Shown here: piece after piece, positions 8,458-17,360 of the stretch | How the letters are laid out: each line of letters starts with the position of its first letter | Numbering within the stretch: position 1 is the first letter of the stretch | Assembly (NCBI RefSeq): GCF_902502825.2 | Contig: NZ_LR723670.1 | Coordinates: 558,001-622,000, forward strand | Direction: 5' to 3' | Length of the DNA: 64,000 nucleotides | Source: Pseudorhizobium flavum | GTDB taxonomy: Bacteria > Pseudomonadota > Alphaproteobacteria > Rhizobiales > Rhizobiaceae | Notes under the pieces: generated by a model | What the model was told of the DNA's origin: nothing | The model's database searches: none | The model's input: the letters and a program-made list of their open reading frames with translations, nothing else | Position numbers and translations under genes: made by a program

Positions 8458-10125
8458 TCAGCGCTGCCTGTCCAAGGAACGTGAAACGATCAGGACAGGG
8501 ATCAGGCCCGCAAGGATGATGATCATCGCGGCAACTGACGCATCCTCGATCCGGGCACGGGAAGCATCCTCGTAAACCAGCGTCGCGAGCGTATTGAAGT
8601 TGAACGGTCGCAACAGCATCGTGGCCGAAAGCTCCTTCATGGTTTCGATGAAGACCATGAGCGCCGCCGTCATCAAGGCTGGACCAAGATTGGGAAGGAG
8701 AATGGTCGCCAGCGTCTGTCGTTGGTTGCGGCCAAGCGTGCGTGCGGCCATGTCCAGGTGAGGAGAGAGTTTGTGGAACCCGGCTTCCAATGTTCCCTCC
8801 GCCATGGTCATGAACCGGGCCGTGCAGGCATAGACGATCGCCGCGCCGCTACCCGAGAGAAGAAGGCCGGTTGATATGCCGACATTCGAACGAAGGAAGC
8901 CGTCGACCGCATTGTCAAAACCGGCCATGGGGATGAGCACGCCGATGGCCAGCACTGTCCCCGGGACGCCATAGCCGAGGGAGGCGATACGCCCCGCCAT
9001 CGTGACACCGGATGACCGGTCGTTGCGGATAGAGTAGGCAAGGACAAGGCCGAACAGGACGGCGATCATCGCGGTCAGCGAGGAAACGACCAGACTGTTC
9101 CAGAGCGCGTCGAGCAGCCGAGGATCAAGATAGTCGGCGAGCCGTCGGGAGGCGAACCCGCCAAGGATGACGACCGGAATCGCGAAGCCGGTTACGACCG
9201 GAAGAAGGCAGAACGCCGTTGCACCCGCAGCTGCCGCGCCGGTCAGGCCGGTTCGCACAACGTCATGCACCGCCCCGGTGGTCCGGTTCGTAGAGAAGCG
9301 CTGGCTGCGACGCGCCGCCTGCTCGAGCCAGATCAGAAGTGCGACGATCCCCAGCATCACGGCCGCGATCTGGGCCGCCCCGCTCAGGCTGCCCCGGTTC
9401 AGCCAGGTATCATAGACGGAGAAGGTCAGGGTATTGATGCCGAGAAATTGCACGGCGCCGATATCGTTCAAGGTTTCCATCGTTACCAGCGTCAGGCCGA
9501 TCATGATCGCGGGGCGCGCCATCGGGATCTGAATGCGCCAGAATACTCTTGCCGGACTGGCACCAAGCGTCCTCGCAACATCGGCGGCGGCTCGTCCTTG
9601 CATGAGGAACATCGAGCGACAGGCGAGATAGACGTACGGATAGAGCACCGAACTCAGGACGAGAACTGCGCCGCCCATCGAACGGATGTCCGGGAACCAG
9701 TACTCGCGAGAGCTTTGAAAGCCGAAGGCTGCGCGGTAGGCCGTCTGCAGGGGGCCTGTGAAGTCCATGAATTCGCCGAAGGCATAGGCGGCGAGATAGG
9801 AAGGGATCGCAAGCGGCAAGACGAGCATGACCGACAGCATGCTGCGCATGGGGAATTCGTAGCTCGTAACGAGCCATGCCGTAAGAGTACCAACGAGGGC
9901 ACATACAAGCCCCGTCAGGCCCAGGAGTTGCAGGGTGCGCAGGCTTGCGCGAGGGATGACCGTGGACGCGACATGCCGCCACGTGTCATCACCCCCCTGG
10001 AGCGCGATCCACACCACGGCAATCACCGGCATGGCGACCACGGCTGCCGTGACGATCGCCAGCGCAGACGTGGCGCGTCGGGGGCGTCGGGGGGGGCGAC
10101 TGGCCGGATACGGGGGAACCTGCAA
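8458..10125 (-). CDS. fbpB: Ferric-iron type ABC transporter permease, two fused domains
   Basis: Inner-membrane permease of the FbpB/SfuB class that imports ferric iron delivered by a periplasmic binding protein. The 555 residues comprise two homologous halves of about six membrane segments each. Each half has an EAA-type loop (ADVARTLGASPARVFWRIQIP and AARTLGRNQRQTLATILLP). An Arg-rich cytoplasmic tail precedes the first membrane segment. No binding protein or ATPase lies next to it. The matching binding protein is likely the fbpA product encoded at 19143-20189, and no partner ATPase gene is visible in the window. It lies 42 bases downstream of cbrA on the same strand. A thiamine-type permease (ThiP) is the main alternative. 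Confidence 0.82.
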   Translation of the reverse strand: MQVPPYPASRPPRRPRRATSALAIVTAAVVAMPVIAVVWIALQGGDDTWRHVASTVIPRASLRTLQLLGLTGLVCALVGTLTAWLVTSYEFPMRSMLSVMLVLPLAIPSYLAAYAFGEFMDFTGPLQTAYRAAFGFQSSREYWFPDIRSMGGAVLVLSSVLYPYVYLACRSMFLMQGRAAADVARTLGASPARVFWRIQIPMARPAIMIGLTLVTMETLNDIGAVQFLGINTLTFSVYDTWLNRGSLSGAAQIAAVMLGIVALLIWLEQAARRSQRFSTNRTTGAVHDVVRTGLTGAAAAGATAFCLLPVVTGFAIPVVILGGFASRRLADYLDPRLLDALWNSLVVSSLTAMIAVLFGLVLAYSIRNDRSSGVTMAGRIASLGYGVPGTVLAIGVLIPMAGFDNAVDGFLRSNVGISTGLLLSGSGAAIVYACTARFMTMAEGTLEAGFHKLSPHLDMAARTLGRNQRQTLATILLPNLGPALMTAALMVFIETMKELSATMLLRPFNFNTLATLVYEDASRARIEDASVAAMIIILAGLIPVLIVSRSLDRQR

Positions 10126-10167
10126 GCTTGATCCTCTAGAAGTGAGGAACTGCTAAGCCGGCAGACC

Positions 10168-13100
10168 TCAATTCGCAAGCACCCGCTGCGGCGGAAAGGT
10201 TATTTCGACCAGTGTCCCTTCGCGCGGCGCAGAACTGATTGCGAAACTGGCGCGATTGGCATCGACCATTGCCTTGGTCAGGGGAAGCCCCAGACCAGTG
10301 CCGTCGCCGCGCTTTCTCGTGCTACCCGCGACCTGTCTGAACGGCTTCATGGCAACCTCCAGTTCCTCCCGGGTCATGCCGATGCCGGTGTCACGGATAC
10401 GCAGGACGACGCTTCCGTTCGCTTCATAGGCCGTCGAAACCACGATCTGCCCTCCGGAGGGCGTGAAGCGGATTGCATTGGAGAGGATGTTGAGGACGAT
10501 TTGCTTCACCGAGCGAAGGTCTGCAACCACCTGCGGCACGGAGTGGGAGAGGGCTGTCCGGATGATGACCCGCTGCCCGTTCGCCTGTGGCTGCAACAGC
10601 GAGACTGCCTCCGACACCGTTTCGTTGAGCTCGACTGGGATAAAGTCGAGTTCCATTTCTCCGGCCTCGATCTTCGAAATGTCGAGGAGGTCGTTGACGA
10701 TGTCCAGCACATGTCGGCCCGAGCGCACGATGTCGCTCGCATATTCCACATAGCGCGGGTGGCCGACTGGGCCGAAGTGCTCCGTCGCCATCAGGTCCGC
10801 AAAGCCGATAATGGCGTTCAGGGGCGTCCGGATTTCATGGCTTACATGGGCCAGAAACTCGCTTTTGTGGGCGTTCGCGGCCTCAGCCACGCGCTTTGCC
10901 GTTCGCAGTTCCTCTTCCGTCCTCTTCCACTGGGTCACGTCACGGATCACCGCGCAGAAGCCGTTGGAAGAGGTCAGCCTCCCGATGGTCATGAAAAGCG
11001 GGATGAACCCTCCGGAGGCCTCGCGTCCGATAACCTCCCGGCCGTCATTGAGGACGCTGGCGACGCCATGTCCGGAAAGACCTGCGAGATAGTCGACGAT
11101 TGCCTTCTGGCTTTCATGGGCGAAGAGCATCACGAAGGGTTTGCCCTCCGTCTCGTCGTTATCGTAGTTGAAAAGTGCGCTGGCGGACCGGTTCATCGAG
11201 CGGATGGTTCCGTCGATGTCGATGACGACGACGCCATCTGTCGCAGTCTCGAGGATTGCCCTCAGTTCTTCCACCTCCACCTGAAGGCGCGCCGCCTGCT
11301 CGGGAATTGGCCTTGCGAGCGGAATGATTTCGGCCCGATGTTCCTTCTCCGCCACCGGCTCTGCAGCGATCGGGATCATGGCGAGCATGAGCGCAGTGGC
11401 ATCCTCGAATCGGACGGACTGAAGACGCGCGGTCACCGGAACGATCAAGTCGTCGGCTCGAACAAGCACCAGCCCGCTGGCCTGATTGGCCGCGTTGTCG
11501 AGATCCTGCCGCTGCAGCAGCGCATCGAGCCCGCCAACGTGTGCCAGCGCCTCAAGCGACGGATAGCCCGTCAGGCGCAGGAATTCCGGATTGGCATGGA
11601 TGAGCCGGTCACCGGCATGCACCAGGAGCGCAACCGGCATCTGGTCCAGGATCTCTCCCGACAATCCCATACGTTCGCGGGCAGCAGGCATGTAGGAAAC
11701 TCTTTCGCCGTCTGCGGTATCGGACTGGTGGTGGTCGAGCTCGCTCTCTTCCACTGCCGGGCGCTGCTCCTCAGCAGGTGGCGCCTCTCGCGCATCGTTT
11801 GGCTCAGTCAAGTCTGCCGATGACAGGTCGTCGTCTCCCTCCGCCTCTGAAGAAGGCGGTGACACCTCCCGCTTATCTTCCAGCGTGTCGGGCAAGGCTT
11901 GAACCTCATCGGCATTTACGCCTGCTCCCTCCTGACTGCTGGGGTCCTCATCCCCCGGGGGGCGGCGGCCTATGAAGCCGTCAAGCTGACGGGCGATCTC
12001 GCGGAACGCGGCCTGTTCGACAGGTGACAGGCCCTCTCGCCGGATCCGGCGATCCGGTAGCTGCACGACCTTGTCGGTGCTGGCGGGCGCGGGAGCCTCC
12101 ACCACGCGAAGTGCAGGCTTTTCATTCTCCGGCAGTTGGAGATCGGTTTCTGCGCCGCAGTTGGACGGCTGTGTCGTCGACGGTTCGGGCAGTTCACTAT
12201 CGAGTTCGGCATCGGAGGCCGGCTCGATCTCTGGAACGGCTTCCTCAGGTGTCGTCAAGTCTTCCCTTGTCGCGGCTTCGCCGGATGCAACGTCGTCCGA
12301 AACGGAGGAGGAGACCTCTTCGGTCTCTTGGAGTGGTGACGCTTCCGCGCGCGTTTCGTTCGCGTCAGAGGCGAGACTGATGCCGAGCGCATCGGGGTCC
12401 TCGGTTACATCGCCGACACGGATGATGCCGAACCCGCGGAACCCGTCGAAGACGCGGTCGCGGGTGTAGGTCGGCAACGCCGCGAGATCGATCGGAACCT
12501 TCAACGAAGTTCCCTCGACGGGCCACCAGATCGTCTTGCCGGACCAAGTATCGCGGCGGCGCAGAAGATCCTGCAGTTTGTTCTCCGGATCGAGTTTGAA
12601 GCGCGCTGAAACGTCTGCAAAGGTCGAACCGGCAATGTTCGCAGAGCGGGGACCGACGGTTCGCGCAAACTCGTCGGAAATCTCCTGGAAACGCCCCTCC
12701 GCATCGATCTTCCAGACGAAGCGGGTGGCGCGGGTATCGCGACGGAAAACGAAGCGAGTTTCCGAAGGAGGCTCTTCGCGCGGTGGGGTCGGCGGCTCGG
12801 CCGGCGCCTCATCGACCACGCCTTCACCTGGGAGCGTCACCGTTGTCGCCTGCGCCTCGCCGCTTTGAGGGGGGAGGGTCCTGCCGCCCTCGTCCGAGTC
12901 GTCGTCCTCTTCACCGCCTGCCAGATCGACATCGAGCGTCACCAGCTCCTCCGCGTCGGAGGTTTCCTCGATATGCGCGACCGCATCGATAGCGGCGTCG
13001 AAGCTATCTGTGTCTCGGGACCTGACTTCCATGGCCGCAGCCGGGTCATTGCCGATCGCTTCAGGTGCCAGATCCATGCCGGCAGCGGCCGTCTCCACGA

Positions 13101-13746
13101 CGAGCAGCAGATAGAGCGCCGGATCGTCGGAGAGCTTGCCCATCGCCGCAGGAAGATAACCCTTGGAGGTCGGGACCGGGCGTTTGACCAGACGGTTCGT
13201 CTCATTGTTCGCGATGGTCACGAGCATCTGCGCGGTATGCGGCGTCAGCCCGAGAGTTGGAAATGCTTTCGATGCCTCGGCCACCACTCCGTCGGCGCCG
13301 AGCACCGCCACGTGGATGTGGGGATCATCGAGCCCATCGATCAGCCCTGACGCCATTGCACCAGCCGCGCCGCCAACTCCTCCCATAGGGGCTGAAAAAA
13401 GTACCGCTGCCTCGCCGGAAAGGTCGATCGGCATGCAGCGCGCCATGACGGGGGCCGCACGGAAGCCGGAAGCGACGCGTATAGTGAGTGTTTCGGGAAC
13501 GGAGGAGCGTCCAACCCGCGACGCCACGCCTCTCACCTGCCGACAGAGAAGGTCATTCTGATGCGGGCCCTGGTCGAGAAAGTCATAGACGGACCCATAA
13601 CCGAACAGGCCAGCGCCGCGACCGTTGGACCACAGGACCGTGGACATGTCGGCTGAGAACAGCACGATCGCATCGCCAGCCGCATACCGGTTACGAACAC
13701 CTTCGTGAACCGCGATGTCGATGAACGGGTACTGTGTGGCAGGCAT
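10168..13746 (-). CDS. cbrA: PdhS-family cell-cycle sensor kinase CbrA
   Basis: A 1192-residue hybrid-free histidine kinase. The N-terminal third has PAS-like sensory sequence, starting with the VLFSADMSTVLWSNG region. A long acidic, low-complexity linker runs from about residue 240 to 640. PAS domains follow at about 680-780 and 850-950, the latter containing the GVVVIDIDGTIRSMN motif. Next come HisKA with phospho-acceptor H970 in SHEIRTPLNAI and an HATPase domain (NAIRFTPSGG, DTGIGM, GTGLGL). There are no membrane segments, consistent with a soluble or polar kinase. In S. meliloti CbrA acts on DivK and lowers CtrA activity, affecting division, envelope and symbiosis. Divergence from a phasin gene matches that context as I recall it. 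A CtrA-like box lies 37 bases upstream of the start. Confidence 0.88.
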   Translation of the reverse strand: MPATQYPFIDIAVHEGVRNRYAAGDAIVLFSADMSTVLWSNGRGAGLFGYGSVYDFLDQGPHQNDLLCRQVRGVASRVGRSSVPETLTIRVASGFRAAPVMARCMPIDLSGEAAVLFSAPMGGVGGAAGAMASGLIDGLDDPHIHVAVLGADGVVAEASKAFPTLGLTPHTAQMLVTIANNETNRLVKRPVPTSKGYLPAAMGKLSDDPALYLLLVVETAAAGMDLAPEAIGNDPAAAMEVRSRDTDSFDAAIDAVAHIEETSDAEELVTLDVDLAGGEEDDDSDEGGRTLPPQSGEAQATTVTLPGEGVVDEAPAEPPTPPREEPPSETRFVFRRDTRATRFVWKIDAEGRFQEISDEFARTVGPRSANIAGSTFADVSARFKLDPENKLQDLLRRRDTWSGKTIWWPVEGTSLKVPIDLAALPTYTRDRVFDGFRGFGIIRVGDVTEDPDALGISLASDANETRAEASPLQETEEVSSSVSDDVASGEAATREDLTTPEEAVPEIEPASDAELDSELPEPSTTQPSNCGAETDLQLPENEKPALRVVEAPAPASTDKVVQLPDRRIRREGLSPVEQAAFREIARQLDGFIGRRPPGDEDPSSQEGAGVNADEVQALPDTLEDKREVSPPSSEAEGDDDLSSADLTEPNDAREAPPAEEQRPAVEESELDHHQSDTADGERVSYMPAARERMGLSGEILDQMPVALLVHAGDRLIHANPEFLRLTGYPSLEALAHVGGLDALLQRQDLDNAANQASGLVLVRADDLIVPVTARLQSVRFEDATALMLAMIPIAAEPVAEKEHRAEIIPLARPIPEQAARLQVEVEELRAILETATDGVVVIDIDGTIRSMNRSASALFNYDNDETEGKPFVMLFAHESQKAIVDYLAGLSGHGVASVLNDGREVIGREASGGFIPLFMTIGRLTSSNGFCAVIRDVTQWKRTEEELRTAKRVAEAANAHKSEFLAHVSHEIRTPLNAIIGFADLMATEHFGPVGHPRYVEYASDIVRSGRHVLDIVNDLLDISKIEAGEMELDFIPVELNETVSEAVSLLQPQANGQRVIIRTALSHSVPQVVADLRSVKQIVLNILSNAIRFTPSGGQIVVSTAYEANGSVVLRIRDTGIGMTREELEVAMKPFRQVAGSTRKRGDGTGLGLPLTKAMVDANRASFAISSAPREGTLVEITFPPQRVLAN

Positions 13747-13782
13747 GGAAGGGCCCCGACGTCACGAGCGCAAATAAGGTTC

Positions 13783-13797
13783 TTAACATAGTGTTAA
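13783..13797. promoter_or_regulatory. CtrA-like box upstream of cbrA
   Basis: TTAACATAGTGTTAA fits TTAA-N7-TTAA and is itself a 6-bp-arm palindrome around TAG. It lies 37-51 bases before the cbrA start, where a regulator could block or activate that promoter. CbrA acts upstream of CtrA, so a feedback loop is suggested but not shown. Confidence 0.45.
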
Positions 13798-13866
13798 TAG
13801 CCGGAACGCCGATTTGGGTCCACAATGACTGCGCCCTAACGCCCCGAAAGGTTAACGGGGAAAATG

Positions 13867-13894
13867 GTGCGACGCACAATAATGTTGCAATGCA
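13867..13894. promoter_or_regulatory. Paired TGC-N3-GCA sites, candidate PhaR operator
   Basis: Two short palindromes, GTGCGACGCAC at 13867-13877 and TGCAATGCA at 13886-13894, have centres 18 bases apart. The second overlaps the predicted -35 box of the phasin promoter. The PHB-sensing repressor PhaR of alphaproteobacteria is reported to bind TGC-N3-GCA-type sites at phasin promoters, so both pattern and position fit repression relieved by PHB granules. The phaR gene is not in this window. Confidence 0.55.
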
Positions 13895-13913
13895 CAATGA
13901 GATCTATTATATA
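13885..13913 (+). promoter_or_regulatory. Predicted sigma-70-type promoter of the phasin gene
   Basis: TTGCAA and TATATA are separated by 17 bases, a good housekeeping-type promoter for alphaproteobacteria. The predicted transcript start near 13920 would leave a leader of about 50 bases before the phasin ATG. Confidence 0.55.
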
Positions 13914-13968
13914 CGGCTCATGAAGCTTCGGTCACCTTCCGAAGATACCAAGTATAAGGAATACGAGG

Positions 13969-14415
13969 ATGGCATACCGCAACGATGATATCTTCTCCTT
14001 CAGCGCCTTCGACCCGGCCAAGCTGACGGACAGCTTCCGTGAATTTGCCGAGAAGGGCGCAGCCCAGTCTCGCGAAGCCTATGCAAAGGTAAAGGCTGCG
14101 ACCGAAGAGGCGACGAAGACGGTCGAGACCACCATGCAGTCCGCTCAGGCCGGCTCCGTGGAAGTTGGCCTCAAGGCCATCGAGGCTCTTCGCACTAATG
14201 CCGATCTTTCGCTTTCCCACATGGAAGCGCTTCTTGGCGTGAAGTCCGTCGCTGAGTTCGTGGAGCTGCAGACGAGCTTCGTCCGCAAGCAGGCCGAACT
14301 GACCGTCGATCAGGCTCGCAGCATCCAGGATGCCACGCGCAAGCTCGCAGAAGCGGTCAGCCAACCCGGCAAGGAAGCTGCCGAAAAGGCCATGTCGACT
14401 TTCAAGGCCGCCTGA
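13969..14415 (+). CDS. phaP: Phasin, PHB granule-associated protein
   Basis: Small amphipathic helical protein coating polyhydroxybutyrate granules. Its 148 residues are the usual size. The sequence has FDPAKLTDSFREFAEKG near the start, then long helices rich in Ala, Glu and Lys (AKVKAATEEATKTVETTMQ) and ends with EAVSQPGKEAAEKAMSTFKAA (key part: the K-A-A tail), as in rhizobial phasins. AAGG lies about 9 bases before the ATG. It has its own promoter and a strong terminator, so it is monocistronic. It is divergent from cbrA. Confidence 0.9.
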   Translation: MAYRNDDIFSFSAFDPAKLTDSFREFAEKGAAQSREAYAKVKAATEEATKTVETTMQSAQAGSVEVGLKAIEALRTNADLSLSHMEALLGVKSVAEFVELQTSFVRKQAELTVDQARSIQDATRKLAEAVSQPGKEAAEKAMSTFKAA

Positions 14416-14434
14416 TTTTCAGCATCGAGAAGAG

Positions 14435-14471
14435 GAAGGACCGGCGGCGAAGAAGCCCCGGTCCTTCTTTT
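14435..14471 (+). terminator. Rho-independent terminator of the phasin gene
   Basis: GAAGGACCGG and CCGGTCCTTC form a 10-bp perfect outer stem followed by TTTT. It starts 20 bases after the phasin stop. Confidence 0.85.
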
Positions 14472-14542
14472 CGTATGGGGGCTTGCAAAAACAGCCCGAT
14501 GCTCGTATTTGACCGGAAAAGCCGCCGCGGCGGCTTGCATGT

Positions 14543-14619
14543 GCGGTTGTAGCTCAGTTGGTTAGAGCGCAGGTTTGTGGCACCTGAGGTCGCTGGTTCA
14601 ACTCCAGCCAACCGTACCA
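14543..14619 (+). tRNA. tRNA-His (anticodon GTG)
   Basis: All four stems fold: acceptor GCGGTTG with CAACCGT, D-arm GCTC...GAGC, anticodon stem CAGGT/ACCTG around loop TTGTGGC, and T-arm CTGGTTCAACTCCAG. The CCA end is encoded. The base before position 1 is T rather than G, and the discriminator is A73. This matches the known alphaproteobacterial loss of the otherwise universal G-1 of tRNA-His. Confidence 0.95.
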
Positions 14620-14855
14620 TTTCTCTTGATCCCGATGCGCTGCAGGTAAGCCGCGAGTGGCTGCGAACTAGTCACCGTTCTGTTTTTCTGCGGCACGTAC
14701 GCGGGCAAGCCACGGCTTGAGCAGTCGGTCTGGGCCGGCTGACTTGCATCCACTCGGCCAAGAACCTACTCTTTATTGCGGCGCACGCTATTTGTGCTGC
14801 CGTACTCCTTGCACACTTCGCCTGCGGCGCGAGACAATTGTAGAGGGTTCCTCCT

Positions 14856-15095
14856 ATGTCTATTTCCATGAGCAATTTCGACACTGCAGTGAAGACCGGT
14901 ATCTCCGCTGATCGTGTTTCAGCCATTCTCACCGAAGCGCGCCAGGAGCGGAGCTATACGCTTGAGCAACTGGCCGTGACCACCGGCCTGACCGTGGACG
15001 AACTGAAGGCGGTGGAGGATGGCGGTGTAACGGATCCGGCACTCGTGCAGCGTATCGCCTCTGCTCTTGGTCTGCCGCCTGCCGCTCTTCTCTGA
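14856..15095 (+). CDS. Small helix-turn-helix domain protein
   Basis: A 79-residue protein that is essentially one XRE-like HTH domain: AILTEARQERSYTLEQLAVTTGLT, then VDELKAVEDGG and VQRIASALGLPPAALL (key elements: L-E-Q-L-A, the turn T-G-L-T and the closing A-L-G-L-P). It probably binds DNA or acts as a protein-interaction module; no target is evident. A second in-frame ATG at 14868 is possible. It stands alone between tRNA-His and the next gene. Its codon use looks like that of its neighbours. Confidence 0.7.
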   Translation: MSISMSNFDTAVKTGISADRVSAILTEARQERSYTLEQLAVTTGLTVDELKAVEDGGVTDPALVQRIASALGLPPAALL

Positions 15096-15223
15096 AGGCA
15101 GGCGTCGGGTTGACTTCAGAGCCAGCAAAAACAGCAAAATGAAGCCCGTCCGTAAACGTAATCTTGACGGGAAGCTGTCATCCCTGCGGCATCTCGAACG
15201 ACGAGAGCCGGCGGGGCGACAGC

Positions 15224-16360
15224 GTGGAAAAACCCTTTCTGATTGAGGTGCGGAACCGGCTGGATGACCTCTCGTCCGACTGGCCCGTCGGCGCCCCATC
15301 CCACCAGGCCCAGACACTGCAGCACGCCTTCCAATCGCGCACCTTTCTTCAGGTGTGGCTGGAAAGCTTCGGGCGGTCCGGCACGCAGAGCTTCCATTTC
15401 TTGGAGGTAAGGAACCGAGCCCGCCAACCCTTGCTTTTCATGCCGCTTCGCATCCTCAGGGCAGGCGGCGCAAGACTGCTGCAGTTCGTCGACCAGCATG
15501 CCGCAGACTATAACGCTCCGGTGCTTTTTCCATCGGAGATGACGTGGAGCCGCGAGACCGCGGAGCAACTCTGGCAGCAGGTGCTCGCAGAGCTTCCGCC
15601 CGTCGATGTCGTCGAGCTGACGAAGATGCCGGGGGACGTAGAGGGCTTGCTGAACCCGCTTGTCTTCCTGGGGAGCGGAGCCAGTGAACTCTCGTGTCAT
15701 GCAACGGACCTGAGGCGCCCCTGGGCCGAGATCGACGGGGAAATACCTCGGCGCACGACGCTGATGCGCAAGATCAGGGGCCTGGAACGCTTGGGCCCCC
15801 TCGGATTCCACCTTGCTGAGACGGAAGACGAGGTGAGGCGGGTGACTGCGGTGATGCTTCGGCAGAAGCAGCGCCGTTTCGAGGAGACCAAGGTTCCGGG
15901 CTTTGACGTCGATCGCGATAAGTTCGACTTCTTCGACCGCGGAACGGCCCGCTTTCATCGAGATGGCATGCTCAGGCTCTTCTACCTCACCGTCGGCGAG
16001 ACGGTCGTGGCTACCATCTGGGGCCTAGTCAGCGGCAAGCGGTACTACGCCATCATGCTCTCCTTCGAGGGCGACGAGTGGACGAAGCACTCCCCCGGCA
16101 GCGTCCTCTTCTATAAGGTCCTCGAGTGGCTTCATCGGAACGGCTTCGAGTGGATGGACCTCGGGATCGGCAATGAACCCTGGAAGCTGGAAAGCTGCAG
16201 GACGACAATCCCCCTCCTGGAGCGGCGTGAGGCACTGACGCTCCGCGGGCGCATCTACCTGGCGCGTCTGAGTTTGATGGAGAAGATTCGTGGAACGCTG
16301 GTCTACCAGCGGCTGCGGCCGTTGAAATGGGTCGTCCTGCGGAAACTGTCGGTGCGCTGA
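15224..16360 (+). CDS. GNAT-fold protein of the BioF2/CelD-like acetyltransferase family
   Basis: A protein of about 378 residues with the Acetyltransf_6 (BioF2-like) arrangement. The N-terminal half contains FLQVWLESFG and FMPLRI. The C-terminal GNAT half (about residues 180-340) contains LFYLTVGETVVATIWGLVSG and SVLFYKVLEWLHRNGFEWMDLGIG (diagnostic: the D-L-G-I-G strand). Relatives occur near exopolysaccharide or cellulose genes (CelD), but none are adjacent, so the substrate is unknown. A TTG at 15164 would extend the frame. I prefer the GTG at 15224, which begins VEKPFLIEVRN with GCGGGG upstream. Confidence 0.75.
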   Translation: MEKPFLIEVRNRLDDLSSDWPVGAPSHQAQTLQHAFQSRTFLQVWLESFGRSGTQSFHFLEVRNRARQPLLFMPLRILRAGGARLLQFVDQHAADYNAPVLFPSEMTWSRETAEQLWQQVLAELPPVDVVELTKMPGDVEGLLNPLVFLGSGASELSCHATDLRRPWAEIDGEIPRRTTLMRKIRGLERLGPLGFHLAETEDEVRRVTAVMLRQKQRRFEETKVPGFDVDRDKFDFFDRGTARFHRDGMLRLFYLTVGETVVATIWGLVSGKRYYAIMLSFEGDEWTKHSPGSVLFYKVLEWLHRNGFEWMDLGIGNEPWKLESCRTTIPLLERREALTLRGRIYLARLSLMEKIRGTLVYQRLRPLKWVVLRKLSVR

Positions 16361-16370
16361 CGATCTGGCG

Positions 16371-17252
16371 TCACAGGAAGATATGGCGCTCCTCGTGAAC
16401 GATGTCGTTCAGATAGCGGACCAGCGTCTTGATCCGCATCAGGTCGCGACTGCTCTCATGATAGGTCGTCCAGTAGGCGCGGCGGATCACCACGTCCGGG
16501 AGAATGCGGACGAGTTCCGGGTACTGGCGAGCGATGTAGTCGTGCAGGATACCTATGCCGGCTCCTGAGCGTACGGCCTCGGTCTGGCCGATGGCGCTGG
16601 AGACTTCCAGCATCGCATCCCAGTCGCGCATCACCTCGCCGGTGAAGTTGAGCGAAGGCGAGAAGATCAGGTCCTCCACATAGCCGATGCGAGGATGATG
16701 CCGCAGGTCCTCGAGCCCGCCCGGCATTCCATGCGTTTTCACATGGGCGCGCGATGCGTAGAGGCCCAAGGTATAGTCGGTAAGCTTGGAGGAGATGAGC
16801 CGGCCCTGTTCCGGCCGCTCGATCGTTATGGCCACGTCCGCTTCCCGCTGTGACAGCGAGAAGGAACGAGGAACGGGCACGAGTTGCACCTTCAACTGAG
16901 GGTGCTGCTGCATGAGCCTTCCCAGGCGCGCTGCGAGGAACGACACACCAAATCCGTCCGGTGCGCCAAGCCGGACCGTGCCGGCCACGCTCGTATCGAT
17001 CTGGCCGGTCGCAGCCTGCGCCGCCAGCATCTCGGCTTCCATCCGCTCGGCGGCGGCAAGGTAGACCTCTCCCTCCGCTGTGAGTTCGCATCCGTTCGTT
17101 CGCCGAACCAGAAGCCTTGTCCCCAGGGCGTGCTCAAGCGCCGTCATCCGACGGCCCAAGGTTGCGTGATTGATCCCCAGGCGTCGCGAAGCGGCGAGAA
17201 GCTGGCCACTTCGCGCGACGGCTAGGAAAAGCCTCACATCATCCCAGTCCAC
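16371..17252 (-). CDS. LysR family transcriptional regulator
   Basis: A 293-residue LysR protein. The N-terminal winged HTH (DDVRLFLAVARSGQLLAASRRLGINHATLGRRMTALE, key part: S-G-Q-L-L-A-A-S-R-R-L) is followed by a periplasmic-binding-like effector domain (about residues 90-290). It is divergent from the iolA/mmsA gene with 108 bases between starts and an inverted repeat in that gap, so it is likely to control that gene and itself. The effector is unknown. Confidence 0.9.
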   Translation of the reverse strand: MDWDDVRLFLAVARSGQLLAASRRLGINHATLGRRMTALEHALGTRLLVRRTNGCELTAEGEVYLAAAERMEAEMLAAQAATGQIDTSVAGTVRLGAPDGFGVSFLAARLGRLMQQHPQLKVQLVPVPRSFSLSQREADVAITIERPEQGRLISSKLTDYTLGLYASRAHVKTHGMPGGLEDLRHHPRIGYVEDLIFSPSLNFTGEVMRDWDAMLEVSSAIGQTEAVRSGAGIGILHDYIARQYPELVRILPDVVIRRAYWTTYHESSRDLMRIKTLVRYLNDIVHEERHIFL

Positions 17253-17272
17253 GGATCACCTATCGACAAAAA

Positions 17273-17311
17273 TGCACAACGGATGCGTAAACTATCCCGT
17301 TGCGTTGTGCA
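17273..17311. promoter_or_regulatory. Inverted repeat between lysR and iolA, candidate LysR operator
   Basis: TGCACAACG at 17273-17281 and CGTTGTGCA at 17303-17311 are perfect 9-bp inverted repeats 21 bases apart. An inner pair CAACGG/CCGTTG overlaps them. The position between divergent regulator and target genes is typical of LysR binding regions. Confidence 0.5.
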
Positions 17312-17360
17312 AATTTGTTTGCCACTCTGCGGGCCATCGAGCTATCGGAGGAGTGTTTCT

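Noticed and set aside
14543..14619. tRNA-His as an integration site
   Set aside because: No integrase gene or repeated tRNA 3' end was found nearby.
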